Source: Shewanella chilikensis
GTDB lineage: Bacteria > Pseudomonadota > Gammaproteobacteria > Enterobacterales > Shewanellaceae
NCBI RefSeq assembly: GCF_002836945.1
Contig: NZ_NIJM01000015.1
Span: forward strand, 1 to 64,000
Direction of reading: 5' to 3'
DNA length: 64,000 bases
Below the pieces are notes generated by a model. That model saw only the letters and a list, made by a program, of their open reading frames with translations. It was not told where the DNA came from and ran no database searches. Shown one piece after another: positions 34,674 to 44,825 of the stretch. Position 1 is the stretch's first letter; each line of letters begins with the position of its first letter. The translations under genes and the position numbers were made by a program.

Positions 34674-36083
34674 TTAGAGGCTGTAGTACAGCTCAAATTC
34701 GACAGGGTGAGTGGTACGGCTGACACGCTCGGCCTCGGCTTGTTTCAGCTTGAGGTAAGAGTCGATAAAGTCATCGCTGAACACACCGCCGCGGGTCAGG
34801 AACTCACGGTCTGCATCCAGAGCCGCCAGGGCGACTTCAAGAGATTCGGCCACAGTCGGGATTTCCGCTGCTTCTTCGGCCGGCAGATCGTACAGATCCT
34901 TATCCATGGCATCACCAGGGTGGATCTTGTTCTGGATACCGTCCAGACCGGCCATCAGCAGTGCTGCAAAGGCCAGGTATGGGTTGGCCATAGGATCCGG
35001 GAAGCGGGTCTCGATACGGCGAGCCTTAGGACTTGGCACCACAGGGATACGGATAGAAGCCGAGCGGTTACGGGCAGAATAAGCCAGCATCACGGGGGCT
35101 TCAAAATGTGGCACCAAACGCTTGTAGGAGTTGGTGCTTGGGTTGGTGAAGGCGTTCAGGGCACGGGCGTGCTTGATGATACCACCGATATAGTACAGGG
35201 CAGTTTCAGACAGGCCGCCGTACTTGTCACCGGCAAACAGGTTAGTACCGTCTTTAGAGAGTGACTGGTGAACGTGCATGCCGCTGCCGTTGTCGCCGAC
35301 AATCGGCTTGGGCATAAAGGTTGCAGTCTTGCCGTAGGCGTGAGCCATATTGTGGATTACATACTTAAGCTCTTGAATTTCATCTGCTTTCTTTGTCAGT
35401 GTGTTGAAGCGCGTGGCGATCTCATTCTGACCCGCAGTAGCCACCTCATGGTGGTGAGCTTCCACAATTTGACCCATCTCTTCCAGCACCAGACACATGG
35501 CGCTACGCAGATCCTGTGAAGAGTCTACCGGTGCTACCGGGAAGTAACCGCCCTTAACGAATGGACGGTGACCTGTGTTGCCGTCTTCATAGCTGGTGCC
35601 TGAGTTCCATGCCGCTTCTTTGGCATCTATCTTGACGAAGGTGCCGCTCATGTCGGTACCGAAACGCACGTCATCGAACAGGAAGAATTCTGGCTCAGGG
35701 CCTATCAGCACAGTGTCGGCAATGCCGGTAGAACGCAAGTATTCTTCGGCTTTCTTGGCGATGGAGCGAGGGTCACGCTCATACCCCTGCATAGTGCCGG
35801 GTTCGAGAATATCGCAGCGGATCAGTGCTGTGGTTTCTTCGGTAAATGGGTCCAGTACAAAGCTGTCTGGATCTGGCATCAGTACCATGTCAGATTCGTT
35901 GATCCCTTTCCAACCACCGATGGATGAACCATCAAACATCTTGCCGTCTTCAAAGAAATCAGCATCTACCTGATGAGTCGGGATAGATACATGCTGTTCC
36001 TTACCTTTGGTATCGGTAAAGCGTAAATCAACAAACTTAACTTCCAACTCTTGCAGCTGTTGTAAAACTGATTCGACTGACAT
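34674..36083 (-). CDS. glnA: Glutamine synthetase, type I
   Basis: This is a 469-residue GSI-beta enzyme that makes glutamine from glutamate, ammonia and ATP as a dodecamer. Visible are the N-terminal [18 protein letters not shown], the latch [12 protein letters not shown], the metal/ATP site [23 protein letters not shown], and the adenylylation tyrosine in [14 protein letters not shown]. The adenylylation site means GlnE control. The start at 36083 gives the canonical [10 protein letters not shown]. Upstream lie a near-ideal sigma-54 promoter and three NtrC boxes, so it is nitrogen-regulated by the ntrBC pair 9 kb away. Confidence 0.98.
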   Translation of the reverse strand: MSVESVLQQLQELEVKFVDLRFTDTKGKEQHVSIPTHQVDADFFEDGKMFDGSSIGGWKGINESDMVLMPDPDSFVLDPFTEETTALIRCDILEPGTMQGYERDPRSIAKKAEEYLRSTGIADTVLIGPEPEFFLFDDVRFGTDMSGTFVKIDAKEAAWNSGTSYEDGNTGHRPFVKGGYFPVAPVDSSQDLRSAMCLVLEEMGQIVEAHHHEVATAGQNEIATRFNTLTKKADEIQELKYVIHNMAHAYGKTATFMPKPIVGDNGSGMHVHQSLSKDGTNLFAGDKYGGLSETALYYIGGIIKHARALNAFTNPSTNSYKRLVPHFEAPVMLAYSARNRSASIRIPVVPSPKARRIETRFPDPMANPYLAFAALLMAGLDGIQNKIHPGDAMDKDLYDLPAEEAAEIPTVAESLEVALAALDADREFLTRGGVFSDDFIDSYLKLKQAEAERVSRTTHPVEFELYYSL

Positions 36084-36166
36084 TATCAAGCCTCCGGTAG
36101 GGTAAAGGGGGTGCCCTTTGTCAACTCTTAGTATTTAGCGTCTGGCGCCTTGTTGGTTTCTATTAA

Positions 36167-36181
36167 GCCAAACTCATGCCA
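36167..36181 (-). promoter_or_regulatory. Sigma-54 promoter of glnA
   Basis: The minus strand reads TGGCATGAGTTTGGC. GG and GC are 10 bases apart, and it is flanked as in TTGGCA-N7-TGGCTT, very close to the enteric glnAp2. It lies about 85 bases upstream of the glnA start codon. Confidence 0.9.
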
Positions 36182-36244
36182 AGATGCTAAGGTATTGAAA
36201 ATAAAGGGAGTGGTAAAATCAAGGGCTGGCGAGATAAGCGGGTT

Positions 36245-36300
36245 TGCACTATAATGGTGCGTGCTGTGTTCCAAAAAGGTGCACTCACCATAATGGTGCG
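36245..36300. promoter_or_regulatory. NtrC enhancer sites of glnA
   Basis: Three 17-base sites lie in a row: TGCACTATAATGGTGCG (36245-36261), a weaker TGTTCCAAAAAGGTGCA (36267-36283) and CTCACCATAATGGTGCG (36284-36300). They match TGCACC-N5-GGTGCA to different degrees and lie about 65-120 bases upstream of the sigma-54 promoter, an enhancer position. Confidence 0.85.
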
Positions 36301-36540
36301 TGCGCTTATTCAGTAGGATAATCATAGGTGTTTAAAAAATAATCCTGTGCGATAGCCCCTCGCTAGAGTAGAATGGCACGCTTTTTAAAGCAACCATCCG
36401 GGGAAATAGTGTTCCCCAGCATGATGCTAGTCCAGGTTTTATAAGGCCTGGAAGGCAATCGCCAAGCAGTCATAGAGCGGTTGTACCATTCAATTTATAT
36501 TGCTGCATCCCACAGAACAGAGATCGTAAGAGGCAAAACT
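36301..36540. other. typA upstream region
   Basis: No gene is seen between the NtrC sites and typA. The region has a GGGGAA-N9-TTCCCC-like imperfect repeat near 36399-36418 and a typA ribosome site (AAGAGG) at 36529-36534. Its promoter cannot be fixed by eye. Confidence 0.5.
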
Positions 36541-38352
36541 GTGTTAGAGAATTTACGTAACATCGCCATCATAGCGCACGTTGACCATGGTAAGACTACC
36601 CTGGTAGACAAGCTGTTGGCACAGTCAGGAACCCTGGCAACCCGCGGAGAAGCCACCGAGCGGGTGATGGACTCCAACGATCTGGAGAAAGAACGTGGGA
36701 TCACTATTCTGGCGAAGAATACTGCCATTAAGTGGAACGACTATCGCATTAACATAGTAGACACCCCAGGACACGCCGACTTCGGTGGTGAAGTAGAACG
36801 GGTTCTGTCTATGGTTGACTCTGTACTGCTGCTGGTTGATGCGCAGGACGGTCCAATGCCACAGACACGTTTCGTGACCAAGAAAGCATTTGCCCAAGGC
36901 CTTAAGCCTATTGTGGTTATCAACAAGATTGACCGTCCTGGCGCTCGTCCGGATTGGGTTATCGATCAGGTATTTGACCTGTTCGACAACCTGGGTGCTA
37001 CCGACGAACAGTTGGACTTCCCTATTGTGTATGCCTCGGCTCTGAACGGTTTTGCCAGCTTGGATCCCGATGAAGCCAGTGAAGATATGACTCCGCTGTT
37101 CCAGACTATTGTTGAAAAAGTATCTCCACCTGATGCTGATGCCGATGGTCCATTCCAGATGCAGATCTCTCAGCTGGACTACAACAGCTATGTAGGGGTT
37201 ATCGGTGTGGGTCGTATCAAGCGCGGTAGCGTCAAGACCAACCAACAGGTCACTATTGTCGGTGCCGACGGTAAGACCCGTAACGGCAAAGTCGGCCAGG
37301 TTCTGGGCTATATGGGCCTGGATCGCCACGAAGTGGACAGCGCCAATGCCGGTGATATCGTTGCCATCACAGGTCTGGGCGAGCTGAAGATTTCTGATAC
37401 CATCTGCGCCGTCGGTCATGCCGAGGCTCTGCCACCTCTGTCTGTTGATGAACCAACCATGACTATGACCTTCCAGGTCAACACCTCTCCTTTTGCAGGT
37501 AAAGAAGGTAAGTACGTGACTTCACGTAACATCCTTGAGCGTCTGCAACAGGAGCTGGTACACAACGTGGCCCTGCGTGTGGAAGAAACCGAGAGTCCGG
37601 ATCGTTTCCGCGTATCCGGCCGTGGTGAACTGCACCTGTCTATCCTGATCGAAAACATGCGTCGTGAAGGTTATGAGCTGGCGGTTTCCCGTCCTGAAGT
37701 GATCATCAAAGAGATCGACGGCGAGAAGTGTGAGCCATACGAGCAACTGACCGTGGATGTGGAAGAAGAGCATCAGGGCGGCGTTATCGAGAAGCTGGGT
37801 ACCCGTAAGGCCGATATGCGCGACATGCAGCCTGACGGCAAGGGTCGCGTACGTATCGATTTCATGATCCCAAGCCGTGGCTTGATCGGTTTCCAGACCG
37901 AGTTTATGACAGCCACCTCGGGTACGGGTCTGCTGTATCACACTTTCGACCATTACGGTCCATATAAGGGTGGTGATATCGGCCAGCGTACCAACGGTGT
38001 ATTGATCTCCAATGCGACCGGTAAGGCACTGACCTTTGCTCTGTTTGGTCTGCAGGATCGCGGTCGTCTGATGATTGGTCACGCCGCCGAGGTTTATGAA
38101 GGCCAGGTAGTGGGTATTCACAGCCGCTCCAACGACCTGACAGTAAACTGCCTCAAGGGCAAGCAGTTGACCAACATGCGCGCCTCAGGTACTGACGAAG
38201 CTCAGGTACTGACTCCGCATATCCAGATGTCTCTGGAGCAAGCGCTGGAATTCATTGATGATGATGAACTGGTGGAAGTAACGCCTAAGAGTATTCGGAT
38301 CCGTAAGCGTCACCTGACTGAAAATGACCGCAAGCGCGCCAGCCGCGGTTGA
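36541..38352 (+). CDS. typA: Ribosome-associated GTPase TypA/BipA
   Basis: This 603-residue translational GTPase acts in ribosome assembly and stress adaptation. The G motifs are [10 protein letters not shown], the switch region [22 protein letters not shown] and [10 protein letters not shown]. The EF-G-like domains follow, and the C-terminal BipA domain contains [22 protein letters not shown] and [21 protein letters not shown]. The GTG start at 36541 ([18 protein letters not shown]) is chosen because AAGAGG lies 7 bases before it and homologues begin there; a longer in-frame start adds 20 residues. It is a monocistronic gene with a terminator. Confidence 0.97.
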   Translation: MLENLRNIAIIAHVDHGKTTLVDKLLAQSGTLATRGEATERVMDSNDLEKERGITILAKNTAIKWNDYRINIVDTPGHADFGGEVERVLSMVDSVLLLVDAQDGPMPQTRFVTKKAFAQGLKPIVVINKIDRPGARPDWVIDQVFDLFDNLGATDEQLDFPIVYASALNGFASLDPDEASEDMTPLFQTIVEKVSPPDADADGPFQMQISQLDYNSYVGVIGVGRIKRGSVKTNQQVTIVGADGKTRNGKVGQVLGYMGLDRHEVDSANAGDIVAITGLGELKISDTICAVGHAEALPPLSVDEPTMTMTFQVNTSPFAGKEGKYVTSRNILERLQQELVHNVALRVEETESPDRFRVSGRGELHLSILIENMRREGYELAVSRPEVIIKEIDGEKCEPYEQLTVDVEEEHQGGVIEKLGTRKADMRDMQPDGKGRVRIDFMIPSRGLIGFQTEFMTATSGTGLLYHTFDHYGPYKGGDIGQRTNGVLISNATGKALTFALFGLQDRGRLMIGHAAEVYEGQVVGIHSRSNDLTVNCLKGKQLTNMRASGTDEAQVLTPHIQMSLEQALEFIDDDELVEVTPKSIRIRKRHLTENDRKRASRG

Positions 38353-38394
38353 TAGTGGTTGCGCTTGAGGTGACAGCCTCACAGTGAATAAAAA

Positions 38395-38424
38395 GCCCCG
38401 CTAAGCTAACTTAGCGGGGCTTTT
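38395..38424. terminator. Bidirectional terminator between typA and the AraC gene
   Basis: GCCCCGCTAAG-CTAA-CTTAGCGGGGC is an 11-bp perfect stem with A/U tracts on both sides, serving the two convergent genes. Confidence 0.93.
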
Positions 38425-38435
38425 GTTTATCAAGA

Positions 38436-39440
38436 TTAATCCTCTATTTGTCCCTGGCGATATTGCTGCTGCCATTGCTTGGGGGACAATCCCGTCCAAG
38501 TTTTAAAATGACGACTAAAAACAGCGACCTCGGCATAACCTAATTGTAGTGCCAGTTCGGTAATGGTTTGGGTGCCATAACTGAGTTGTTGTTTAGCGAT
38601 ATTTTGTCTGACTTCTTGCAACAATTTACGATAGTTATGCCCAGTCTCCTTGAGTCTTGCTTGTAACGTGCGCTCGTGTACCCCCAGCGCAGTTGATACC
38701 CTCTCAATACAACACTCTCCGGTTGGAAGTAGTCGGTGAATTAAGTCTCTTGCCTGATCGGCCAGATTGTCGGGATAGCGGCTCTGTAAATATTGCAGAT
38801 GTGACTGAAAATGGCGGTTGAGTGCTCCCTCATCGTGATAGTTCCGCCCGGTTAATTGTGCAGTTTTAAGTACTACGCCATCAAAGGATTCACGAAAGCG
38901 CACTAAGTGGGCAAAGTGCTGGGGGTCAAGTTCGCTGGGTTTACTTTGACACAAATGTAAGGGGATAGTGTTGATGTTGATATTCAACAGGCTTGAAACA
39001 AACATTGCCAGTTGTGCCACGCTCAGTTGCATCAATTGTTCAATGCCACGGCAGTGAACATTAATTGATAAGACAAGGCGTACCATATCTCCCTGTGGTT
39101 GCAGTTGCAGCGAGATACCTGAGGCGTGCAGGTACAGATAGTCATTCACTTTTTCAAGTGCATCGGCCACGGTCGCTGTGCGGGAAATCAACATAGGTAA
39201 GTCACCGAGCACATGTAAGGTTTGCCGTTGGGCAAGCATAAGTCCGAACAGCGGCTGTTTACAGCCTTGGGCAGCGATTTCCAATAACTCGGCTAGTCGT
39301 GGATAGGCTATATAGATATTGGGATCGCGAAACTGTGCCTGACGTAATCCGGCCTGATGGATCATTTCGATGGGGTTTTCACCCAACTCCAGGACCAGCT
39401 GCTCAAATTGAGCAGCTGCACCGCTACGGACTAGGTACAT
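38436..39440 (-). CDS. AraC-family regulator, arabinose-binding-like N-terminus
   Basis: This is a 334-residue regulator. The N-terminal ~200 residues resemble the Arabinose_bd sensor of OruR/ToxT-like AraC proteins (PRLAELLEIAAQGCKQPLFGLML, LHVLGDLPMLISRTATVADAL). The last ~100 residues form the paired helix-turn-helix domain (RVSTALGVHERTLQARLKETG, ALQLGYAEVAVFSRHFKTWTGLSPKQW). It is divergent from an SDR/cupin/dehydrogenase operon across a 138-base AT-rich region and very likely activates it. Base composition is more AT-rich than most neighbours, suggesting acquisition. Confidence 0.9.
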   Translation of the reverse strand: MYLVRSGAAAQFEQLVLELGENPIEMIHQAGLRQAQFRDPNIYIAYPRLAELLEIAAQGCKQPLFGLMLAQRQTLHVLGDLPMLISRTATVADALEKVNDYLYLHASGISLQLQPQGDMVRLVLSINVHCRGIEQLMQLSVAQLAMFVSSLLNININTIPLHLCQSKPSELDPQHFAHLVRFRESFDGVVLKTAQLTGRNYHDEGALNRHFQSHLQYLQSRYPDNLADQARDLIHRLLPTGECCIERVSTALGVHERTLQARLKETGHNYRKLLQEVRQNIAKQQLSYGTQTITELALQLGYAEVAVFSRHFKTWTGLSPKQWQQQYRQGQIED

Positions 39441-39578
39441 GGGGCATTTAGTTCTCTTTGTTATAAGAATCGCAATATATCAAATTTCATTCGTAATAAG
39501 TCAAGAAGATGTGCAATTAATCATCTAAATTAATATTGCCTTAATAATGAAACTAATAAATATAAAAAGAGGACATCT

Positions 39579-40343
39579 ATGCGTTTACTGAATAAAACCG
39601 CAGTGGTGACGGGGGCTGCAGGAGGCATAGGGCAAGCCATCGTCCGTAAAATACTCGCCGAGGGAGGGAGAGTCGTTGCCGCAGACCTGTCAGCTGATTC
39701 GCTCAAGGTCTTTAACGATTTCCCCACAGATAAGTTGGTGACCTTTAGTGTCGATGTGACCGACTACAAACAAGTTGAAGCTATGGTGTTACATGCGGTT
39801 ACCCAGTTTGGTCAACTTGATATTGTGATAAACAATGCCGGCATTGGCTCAGCCAAACCCTTGTTAGAACATGATCCTTTGGGTGATTTCGACCCAGTTA
39901 CCAATGTGAATCAAAAAGGCGTATATCACGGCATTGTGGCCGGTGGACGCCAATTCCGGGCTCAAGGTACTAAAGGTGTGATCCTTAATACTTCGTCTGT
40001 CTACGCGACAATTGCCTCGGAAATGACCTTTACCTACAACGTCAGTAAAGCGGCCGTCGATATGATGACCAAATGCGCTGCGCTTGAGCTTGCCCCATTG
40101 GGCGTTCGAGTTTGCGCCATTGCTCCCGGGCGTGTCGATACTCCTATGCTGCGTCAATACGAGGCACTGGGACTCTGGGAACACATTCGTAAGGAACAAA
40201 TGCGTCAGAAGTTTACTCTTCCGAGCGAGATAGCTGATGTGGCGGTGTTTCTAGTGAGTGACGAGGCCAATTGCATCAACGGCTGCACAGTGCATGCTTC
40301 CGACGGTTTTGAGAATTTTAAATATCCATTGCAGAAGGAGTGA
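39579..40343 (+). CDS. Short-chain dehydrogenase/reductase
   Basis: This 254-residue classical SDR has the cofactor loop TGAAGGIGQAI, NNAG at residues 86-89, and the catalytic Ser...Tyr-x3-Lys as NTSSVYATIASEMTFTYNVSKAA. The C-terminal part ends NCINGCTVHASDGF, close to the usual GQxxxVDGG. AGAGGA precedes the ATG. It oxidises an alcohol or reduces a ketone with NAD(P). It is the first gene of a three-gene operon with a cupin and a zinc-type dehydrogenase. The substrate is unknown; two dehydrogenases plus a possible dioxygenase suggest catabolism of a secondary alcohol or hydroxyketone (inference). Confidence 0.9.
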   Translation: MRLLNKTAVVTGAAGGIGQAIVRKILAEGGRVVAADLSADSLKVFNDFPTDKLVTFSVDVTDYKQVEAMVLHAVTQFGQLDIVINNAGIGSAKPLLEHDPLGDFDPVTNVNQKGVYHGIVAGGRQFRAQGTKGVILNTSSVYATIASEMTFTYNVSKAAVDMMTKCAALELAPLGVRVCAIAPGRVDTPMLRQYEALGLWEHIRKEQMRQKFTLPSEIADVAVFLVSDEANCINGCTVHASDGFENFKYPLQKE

Positions 40344-40386
40344 TAGCTCGACCCATCAACCCAATAAAAACATGAGGAAGGCAAAT

Positions 40387-40893
40387 ATGGCTTTACCGGA
40401 AGTGATTAATCATCAAGATTTTTTATTAACCCTCAATACTAACGAAGAGCAGATCATCAAAGATGCGCTGCCGGGCGTTGATGTGTATCCGTTATTTTTG
40501 GACCCTGAAAATGGTGTTTGGGTGATCCGCGCTAAGTTTAAGCCGGGTATCACCTTACCCAAGCATTTTCATACAGGTGTAGTGCATTTTTATACCTTGG
40601 CGGGGCGGTGGCATTACCTCGAATACCCGGAACAACCCCAAACAGCCGGCAGCTATCTGTATGAGCCGGGTGGGTCTATCCACACTTTCCATTGTCCCGC
40701 CGATTCTGAAGGCGCTGATGGTGTGATGGTGATTACCGGTGTCAATGTTAACTTCGATGCCGATGGTAACTTCATGTTTATCATGGATGCCGGTTGGATT
40801 GAGCAGGCTCTTCTGGCTGCTGCCAAGGCACAAGGCATCAAGCCCCGTTATATTAAACCCGGTGCGCCGGCATCTATGAGCGATACTCAATAG
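40387..40893 (+). CDS. Cupin protein, dioxygenase-like
   Basis: This 168-residue single-domain cupin has the metal-ligand motif LPKHFHTGVVHFYTLAGRWHYLEYPE (H-x-H and a later His), then GSYLYEPGGSIHTFH for the second motif. The sequence style is that of the 2,4'-dihydroxyacetophenone dioxygenase-like/ChrR-like cupins, which use iron or zinc. AGGAAGG precedes the ATG at 40387. It lies 43 bases after the SDR and 9 bases before the dehydrogenase gene. A C-C cleaving dioxygenase role is plausible but not proven by sequence. Confidence 0.82.
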   Translation: MALPEVINHQDFLLTLNTNEEQIIKDALPGVDVYPLFLDPENGVWVIRAKFKPGITLPKHFHTGVVHFYTLAGRWHYLEYPEQPQTAGSYLYEPGGSIHTFHCPADSEGADGVMVITGVNVNFDADGNFMFIMDAGWIEQALLAAAKAQGIKPRYIKPGAPASMSDTQ

Positions 40894-40902
40894 GAAACCA
40901 TT

Positions 40903-41964
40903 ATGAGTTTGATGAATGCAATCGTGTTGCAGGATGGCGAAGTCACTCTGCAACAGGTCGAATTACCTAAGCCACAGGCAGGCCAAGTGTTGGTACGCAG
41001 TCTTGCCTGTGGTATCTGTGGCTCAGATGTTCATATTGCGCGCCACTATAACGAGGTATTCGATTTTTACCGCAAACTAGGCATGATGCCTGAGGGGGCT
41101 GATAATCATGTTCCTGTGATGCTGGGACATGAGTTTTGTGCTGAAGTGGTTGAATTTGGTCCCGAAACCCAGCAAACCCTAGCTTTAGGCACCCGAGTCA
41201 CCTCTGTGCCTATCCTGATGAGCCAAAATGGTGCTGGAGTAGGGGTGACTCCCGGCGTTAATGGGGCGTATTCAGAATACTTTATTCTCGATGAAGCACT
41301 GCTATTGCCAGTTCCGGATCATCTCCCACCAGAAGCTGTGGCGCTGACAGAGCCACTGGCTGTAGGCTTGCATGCCGTCAATCGTGGTGAAGTCGGCACC
41401 GAAGATACTGCCTTGGTCGTTGGTTGTGGGCCTATCGGTTTAGCGGCCATTTCTGCGCTGCATCTACAAGGTGTACGTAATATCATTGCGGCTGATCTTC
41501 AGGGCGAAAAACTGGCATTAGCCCGTGAATTCGGTGCGACTCATTGGGTTAATCCGGGTGAGCAAGATGAAGTGGCATATGCTGCTGAAATTGCCGCGGG
41601 TAATCGTGTGGTGATTTTCGAGTGTGTGGGTATTCATAAACTGATCGAAGGTTTTGTGAAGCGTTCGCCGGCCAATGCGACCATAGTGGTAACGGGGATC
41701 CACACTGCTGAAGCGAACATCAACTATGCCTACGCCACAGTGAAAGAGCTGGATATGCGCTTCTCTTACTACTATCAACCACATGAGTTTGCTCAGTGTT
41801 TGCAGGAATTGGCCGAGAGCAGGGTGCCTTGGAATAAGTTGCTCACAGGTAAAGTTGGGATGGACGGCGTATCGGGTGCATTCAAACAGCTTATGCAGCC
41901 GAATCCACATATTAAAGTTGTGATTGAACCTTGGCGTGATGGTGAGTTGCAAACGCTCAATTAA
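40903..41964 (+). CDS. Zinc-type alcohol dehydrogenase family protein
   Basis: This 353-residue medium-chain dehydrogenase has catalytic-zinc motifs CGICGSDVH and LGHEFCAEVVEFG, and the NAD fold VVGCGPIGLAAISALHLQG. The four-cysteine structural-zinc lobe typical of classical ADHs is absent; the corresponding region reads TSVPILMSQNGAGVGVTPG. It is therefore a variant MDR, similar in style to butanediol or threonine dehydrogenase relatives. It ends the SDR-cupin operon, and a terminator follows. Confidence 0.9.
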   Translation: MSLMNAIVLQDGEVTLQQVELPKPQAGQVLVRSLACGICGSDVHIARHYNEVFDFYRKLGMMPEGADNHVPVMLGHEFCAEVVEFGPETQQTLALGTRVTSVPILMSQNGAGVGVTPGVNGAYSEYFILDEALLLPVPDHLPPEAVALTEPLAVGLHAVNRGEVGTEDTALVVGCGPIGLAAISALHLQGVRNIIAADLQGEKLALAREFGATHWVNPGEQDEVAYAAEIAAGNRVVIFECVGIHKLIEGFVKRSPANATIVVTGIHTAEANINYAYATVKELDMRFSYYYQPHEFAQCLQELAESRVPWNKLLTGKVGMDGVSGAFKQLMQPNPHIKVVIEPWRDGELQTLN

Positions 41965-41990
41965 TCATTCGACACCTTAACTCGAATTAA

Positions 41991-42017
41991 GCCGCTAACT
42001 TATAAAGCGGCTTTTTA
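41991..42017 (+). terminator. Terminator of the SDR-cupin-dehydrogenase operon
   Basis: GCCGCT-AACTTATAA-AGCGGC followed by TTTTTATTT lies 27 bases after the stop codon. Confidence 0.88.
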
Positions 42018-42129
42018 TTTATTTTACGCTTCATCATGGTGGGGCTTGTAATCTCAAGCCGGCTCGGCAAATCATGATTTTTGGCCAATTTCGACTTGCC
42101 GGGGCATTCCCCGGCACTCTATGGACGAG

Positions 42130-44370
42130 TTAAAGCTGCAGATACTGCTTCAGTGGCAGATCCCGGTAGCGCTTGCCGCCGGCGGCTACTATGGCGTTGG
42201 TCAGTGCCGGTGCTACCGGGGGCACTCCAGGTTCGCCCACACCGCCGGGTACTTCGGTCGAGCCGATGATTTGTGTCTCTATCTCAGGGCATTGCGGCAA
42301 CCGCAGCAGTTGATAGTCGTGGAAGTTCGACTGTTGCACCTTGCCATCCTTGAAGCTGATTTCGCCCAGCATCGCCAGGCTGAGGCCGAAGATGACCGCG
42401 CCTTCCAACTGCGAATGCACCCTGTCAGGGTTAACCACAGTGCCGGCATCCAGCACTGAGATGGCCTGCAACACCTGCAAACGCTCACCATCCAGTTTGA
42501 CCTTGATGGCGACCGCCACATAGCTGACAAAGCTGCGGTGCACCGCAAACCCCCAGCCTTCGCCCGCCTTGGCCGGTGATTGCGCCATACGTTTTTCGGC
42601 GGCGTCTATGACCGTCAGATAACGAGCGACATCCACAGGATGACGGCTGAGTTCTTCGCCATAGTTACCGTATTTGAAGCCCTGATCGGCAAAGTTCTCC
42701 ACTCTGGGTTGCCCCAGAAGCTGCCGCCACATGGCCGGGCAACTCTGGCCGGTGCGCAGCGCCAGTTCGTCGACAAAGCTGCCAATGCCGAAGGCATGCT
42801 GAATGTTGCACACTGAGCGCAGCCAGCCTATGCGGGTGTGAGCCTCGGCCTTGGCGGTTTCGCAGCGCAGCGACGGCAACTGAAACGGCAAGTCGATAAA
42901 GCCCAAATCCAGTTCGCCGTCCGAGGGTTCATCCACGCCTTCGGCAAAGGTGGAACTGATGGAAGGGAAGGCGGTGCGCGACAACAGAGCCTCCACCTTG
43001 CCATTATCACTGAGCAGTGCCTGATAATGCTGGGCGCTGATGGCGTGCAGATAGCCGTTTTGCAGCTCATCTTCCCGGCTCCAGAACACCTTCACCGGCT
43101 TGCCGCTGCGTTTGGAAAGCAGCGCCGCTTCGACGCTGAAGTCCGGCTTGGACTTGCGGCCAAAGCCGCCGCCCAGCAGGGTGACATGCACCTTGACCTG
43201 CTCCTCCTTCAGCCCCAAAGCGGCCGCCACATTCTGCTGGGTACTCTGGGGCGTTTGGCTGCAGGCCCAAATTTCACAGCCATCCTTGCTGACTCTGGCG
43301 GTGGCCGCCGGCGGCTCCATCATGGCGTGAGCCAGATAGGGCACAGTGTAATCGGCGCTGAGCGTTCGCTCTTCGGGCCAGCTTGCGGGAGGCTGGCCCA
43401 GCTCACGCCTGACTTTGCCACTCTGCCGTACTCGCTGTTTCAGGGTGGCGATAAACGCCTGGGAGTCGTGCTTGTCGTTGGGGCTTTGCTGCCACTGAAT
43501 CGTCAGTACCTTGCGGCCTTCAAGGGCGCTCCAGCTATTGTTGGCCAGCACAGCCACACCGCCAAGCGGCTGGAAGGCCGGTGCCCCTTTAGGAGCGGGC
43601 AGGCTGATAATATCCACAACACCGGGGAAGGCGCGGGCCTTTTTATCATCGACACTCGCCGCTTGGCTGCCGAGCACAGGCGGCCGGGCAATCGCGGCAT
43701 AGAGCATGCCTTCCAGACGTATATCCTGACCATAGATAGCGCTGCCATCCAACATGGCATCCATATCCACTATGGTGCGTGACTGACCTATCTGGGTGAA
43801 TTCTTCTCTGGGTTTGAGCCTGAGTTGGCTCTCATCCGGAAGCGGCAGCTTGGACGCCGCCAGTGCCAGTTCGCCATAGCTCAGGGAGCGGTCGGACGCC
43901 TTGTGAGTCACTCTGTGAGCCTTGGCGCTGACTTCTGCGACCGGCACTTGCCAATGTTCGGCGGCAGCCTGTTCCAACATGGTGCGCGCCATGGCACCCA
44001 TCTGCCGCATTCTGTCGTAGTGTTTACGTATGCTGCGACTGCCATCTGTATTCTGGCTGCCGTAACGCTTGTCGGCCAGGCCCTGCACCACCACGACTTT
44101 GTCCCAGTCGGCTTCCAGTTCATCGGCCAGCACCTGAGGTATGCCTGTTCGTATGCCCTGGCCCATTTCCGAGCGATGGCAGGTGAGGTAGACCTTGTCG
44201 TCTTCACCGACGGCGATAAACAGATTCAAAGGTTGCAGCTTGTCCTGCGCCAGGCTCATGGGGCTCCAGCCCAGGGCGCTGCTGCCAAGCATCAAGGCGC
44301 CGCCACTGGCGCCAAAGAGTTTCAGCACATCGCGACGGCTGAAGTTTTCCACTGCGGTAAACCGGCTCAT
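42130..44370 (-). CDS. Molybdenum hydroxylase large subunit (IorB-like), Tat-exported
   Basis: This 746-residue protein is of the xanthine dehydrogenase family, in the single-chain branch of isoquinoline 1-oxidoreductase beta. The N-terminus carries a twin-arginine signal ([19 protein letters not shown]), and the Mo-pterin domains follow ([57 protein letters not shown]). The glutamate in GVGEPG is the expected catalytic base. It would oxidise an aldehyde or N-heterocycle in the periplasm with the 2Fe-2S subunit encoded just before it (4-base overlap). Electrons would go to a cytochrome c; the substrate is unknown. Confidence 0.93.
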   Translation of the reverse strand: MSRFTAVENFSRRDVLKLFGASGGALMLGSSALGWSPMSLAQDKLQPLNLFIAVGEDDKVYLTCHRSEMGQGIRTGIPQVLADELEADWDKVVVVQGLADKRYGSQNTDGSRSIRKHYDRMRQMGAMARTMLEQAAAEHWQVPVAEVSAKAHRVTHKASDRSLSYGELALAASKLPLPDESQLRLKPREEFTQIGQSRTIVDMDAMLDGSAIYGQDIRLEGMLYAAIARPPVLGSQAASVDDKKARAFPGVVDIISLPAPKGAPAFQPLGGVAVLANNSWSALEGRKVLTIQWQQSPNDKHDSQAFIATLKQRVRQSGKVRRELGQPPASWPEERTLSADYTVPYLAHAMMEPPAATARVSKDGCEIWACSQTPQSTQQNVAAALGLKEEQVKVHVTLLGGGFGRKSKPDFSVEAALLSKRSGKPVKVFWSREDELQNGYLHAISAQHYQALLSDNGKVEALLSRTAFPSISSTFAEGVDEPSDGELDLGFIDLPFQLPSLRCETAKAEAHTRIGWLRSVCNIQHAFGIGSFVDELALRTGQSCPAMWRQLLGQPRVENFADQGFKYGNYGEELSRHPVDVARYLTVIDAAEKRMAQSPAKAGEGWGFAVHRSFVSYVAVAIKVKLDGERLQVLQAISVLDAGTVVNPDRVHSQLEGAVIFGLSLAMLGEISFKDGKVQQSNFHDYQLLRLPQCPEIETQIIGSTEVPGGVGEPGVPPVAPALTNAIVAAGGKRYRDLPLKQYLQL

Positions 44371-44822
44371 GAGCTCTGCCCCCCTTTGACGGCGACATCC
44401 TTGATGGCGCTGCGGATCCGGGTATAGGTGCCGCAGCGGCAGATATTGCCGGACATGGCATCGTCTATCTGTTGGTCACTGGGGGTGGGCGTTTCACTCA
44501 AGAGCGCCGCGGCAGACATGAGTTGCCCTGTCTGACAGTAACCGCACTGGGGAACCTTGTGTTTGCTCCAGGCGGCTTTCAGCGCCGGATTATCCAGGCC
44601 TTCTATGGTGGTGATGTTCTTGCCCTCGGCACTTTTGAGACTGGTGAGGCAGGCTCTGGCGGGCTTACCGTCCAGATGTATGGTGCAGGCACCGCAGAGT
44701 CCGGCGCCACAGCCGAATTTGGTGCCTGTCAGTCCCAGGAGATCCCTGAGGGCCCAGAGCAAGGGCATGTTGGGATCGGCCTCGACCGAAAACTGTCTGC
44801 CATTGATTTTGAGTTGCGACAT
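44367..44822 (-). CDS. 2Fe-2S subunit of the molybdenum hydroxylase (IorA-like)
   Basis: This 151-residue protein has two iron-sulfur domains. One is plant-ferredoxin type with [16 protein letters not shown] (residues ~37-53); the other is the all-helical domain with [16 protein letters not shown] and [15 protein letters not shown]. It passes electrons from the Mo centre of the large subunit. It has no signal peptide and would be co-exported with the Tat-tagged partner. Its stop overlaps the large-subunit start by 4 bases. Confidence 0.95.
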   Translation of the reverse strand: MSQLKINGRQFSVEADPNMPLLWALRDLLGLTGTKFGCGAGLCGACTIHLDGKPARACLTSLKSAEGKNITTIEGLDNPALKAAWSKHKVPQCGYCQTGQLMSAAALLSETPTPSDQQIDDAMSGNICRCGTYTRIRSAIKDVAVKGGQSS

Positions 44823-44825
44823 TGT

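Noticed and set aside
36625..37419. 264-codon minus-strand frame inside typA
   Set aside because: TypA is beyond doubt on the plus strand; the opposite frame has no motif.
42838..43782. 314-codon plus-strand frame opposite the Mo hydroxylase
   Set aside because: It mirrors a clear IorB-like gene with intact cofactor motifs; its composition is typical of antisense GC-rich coding DNA.
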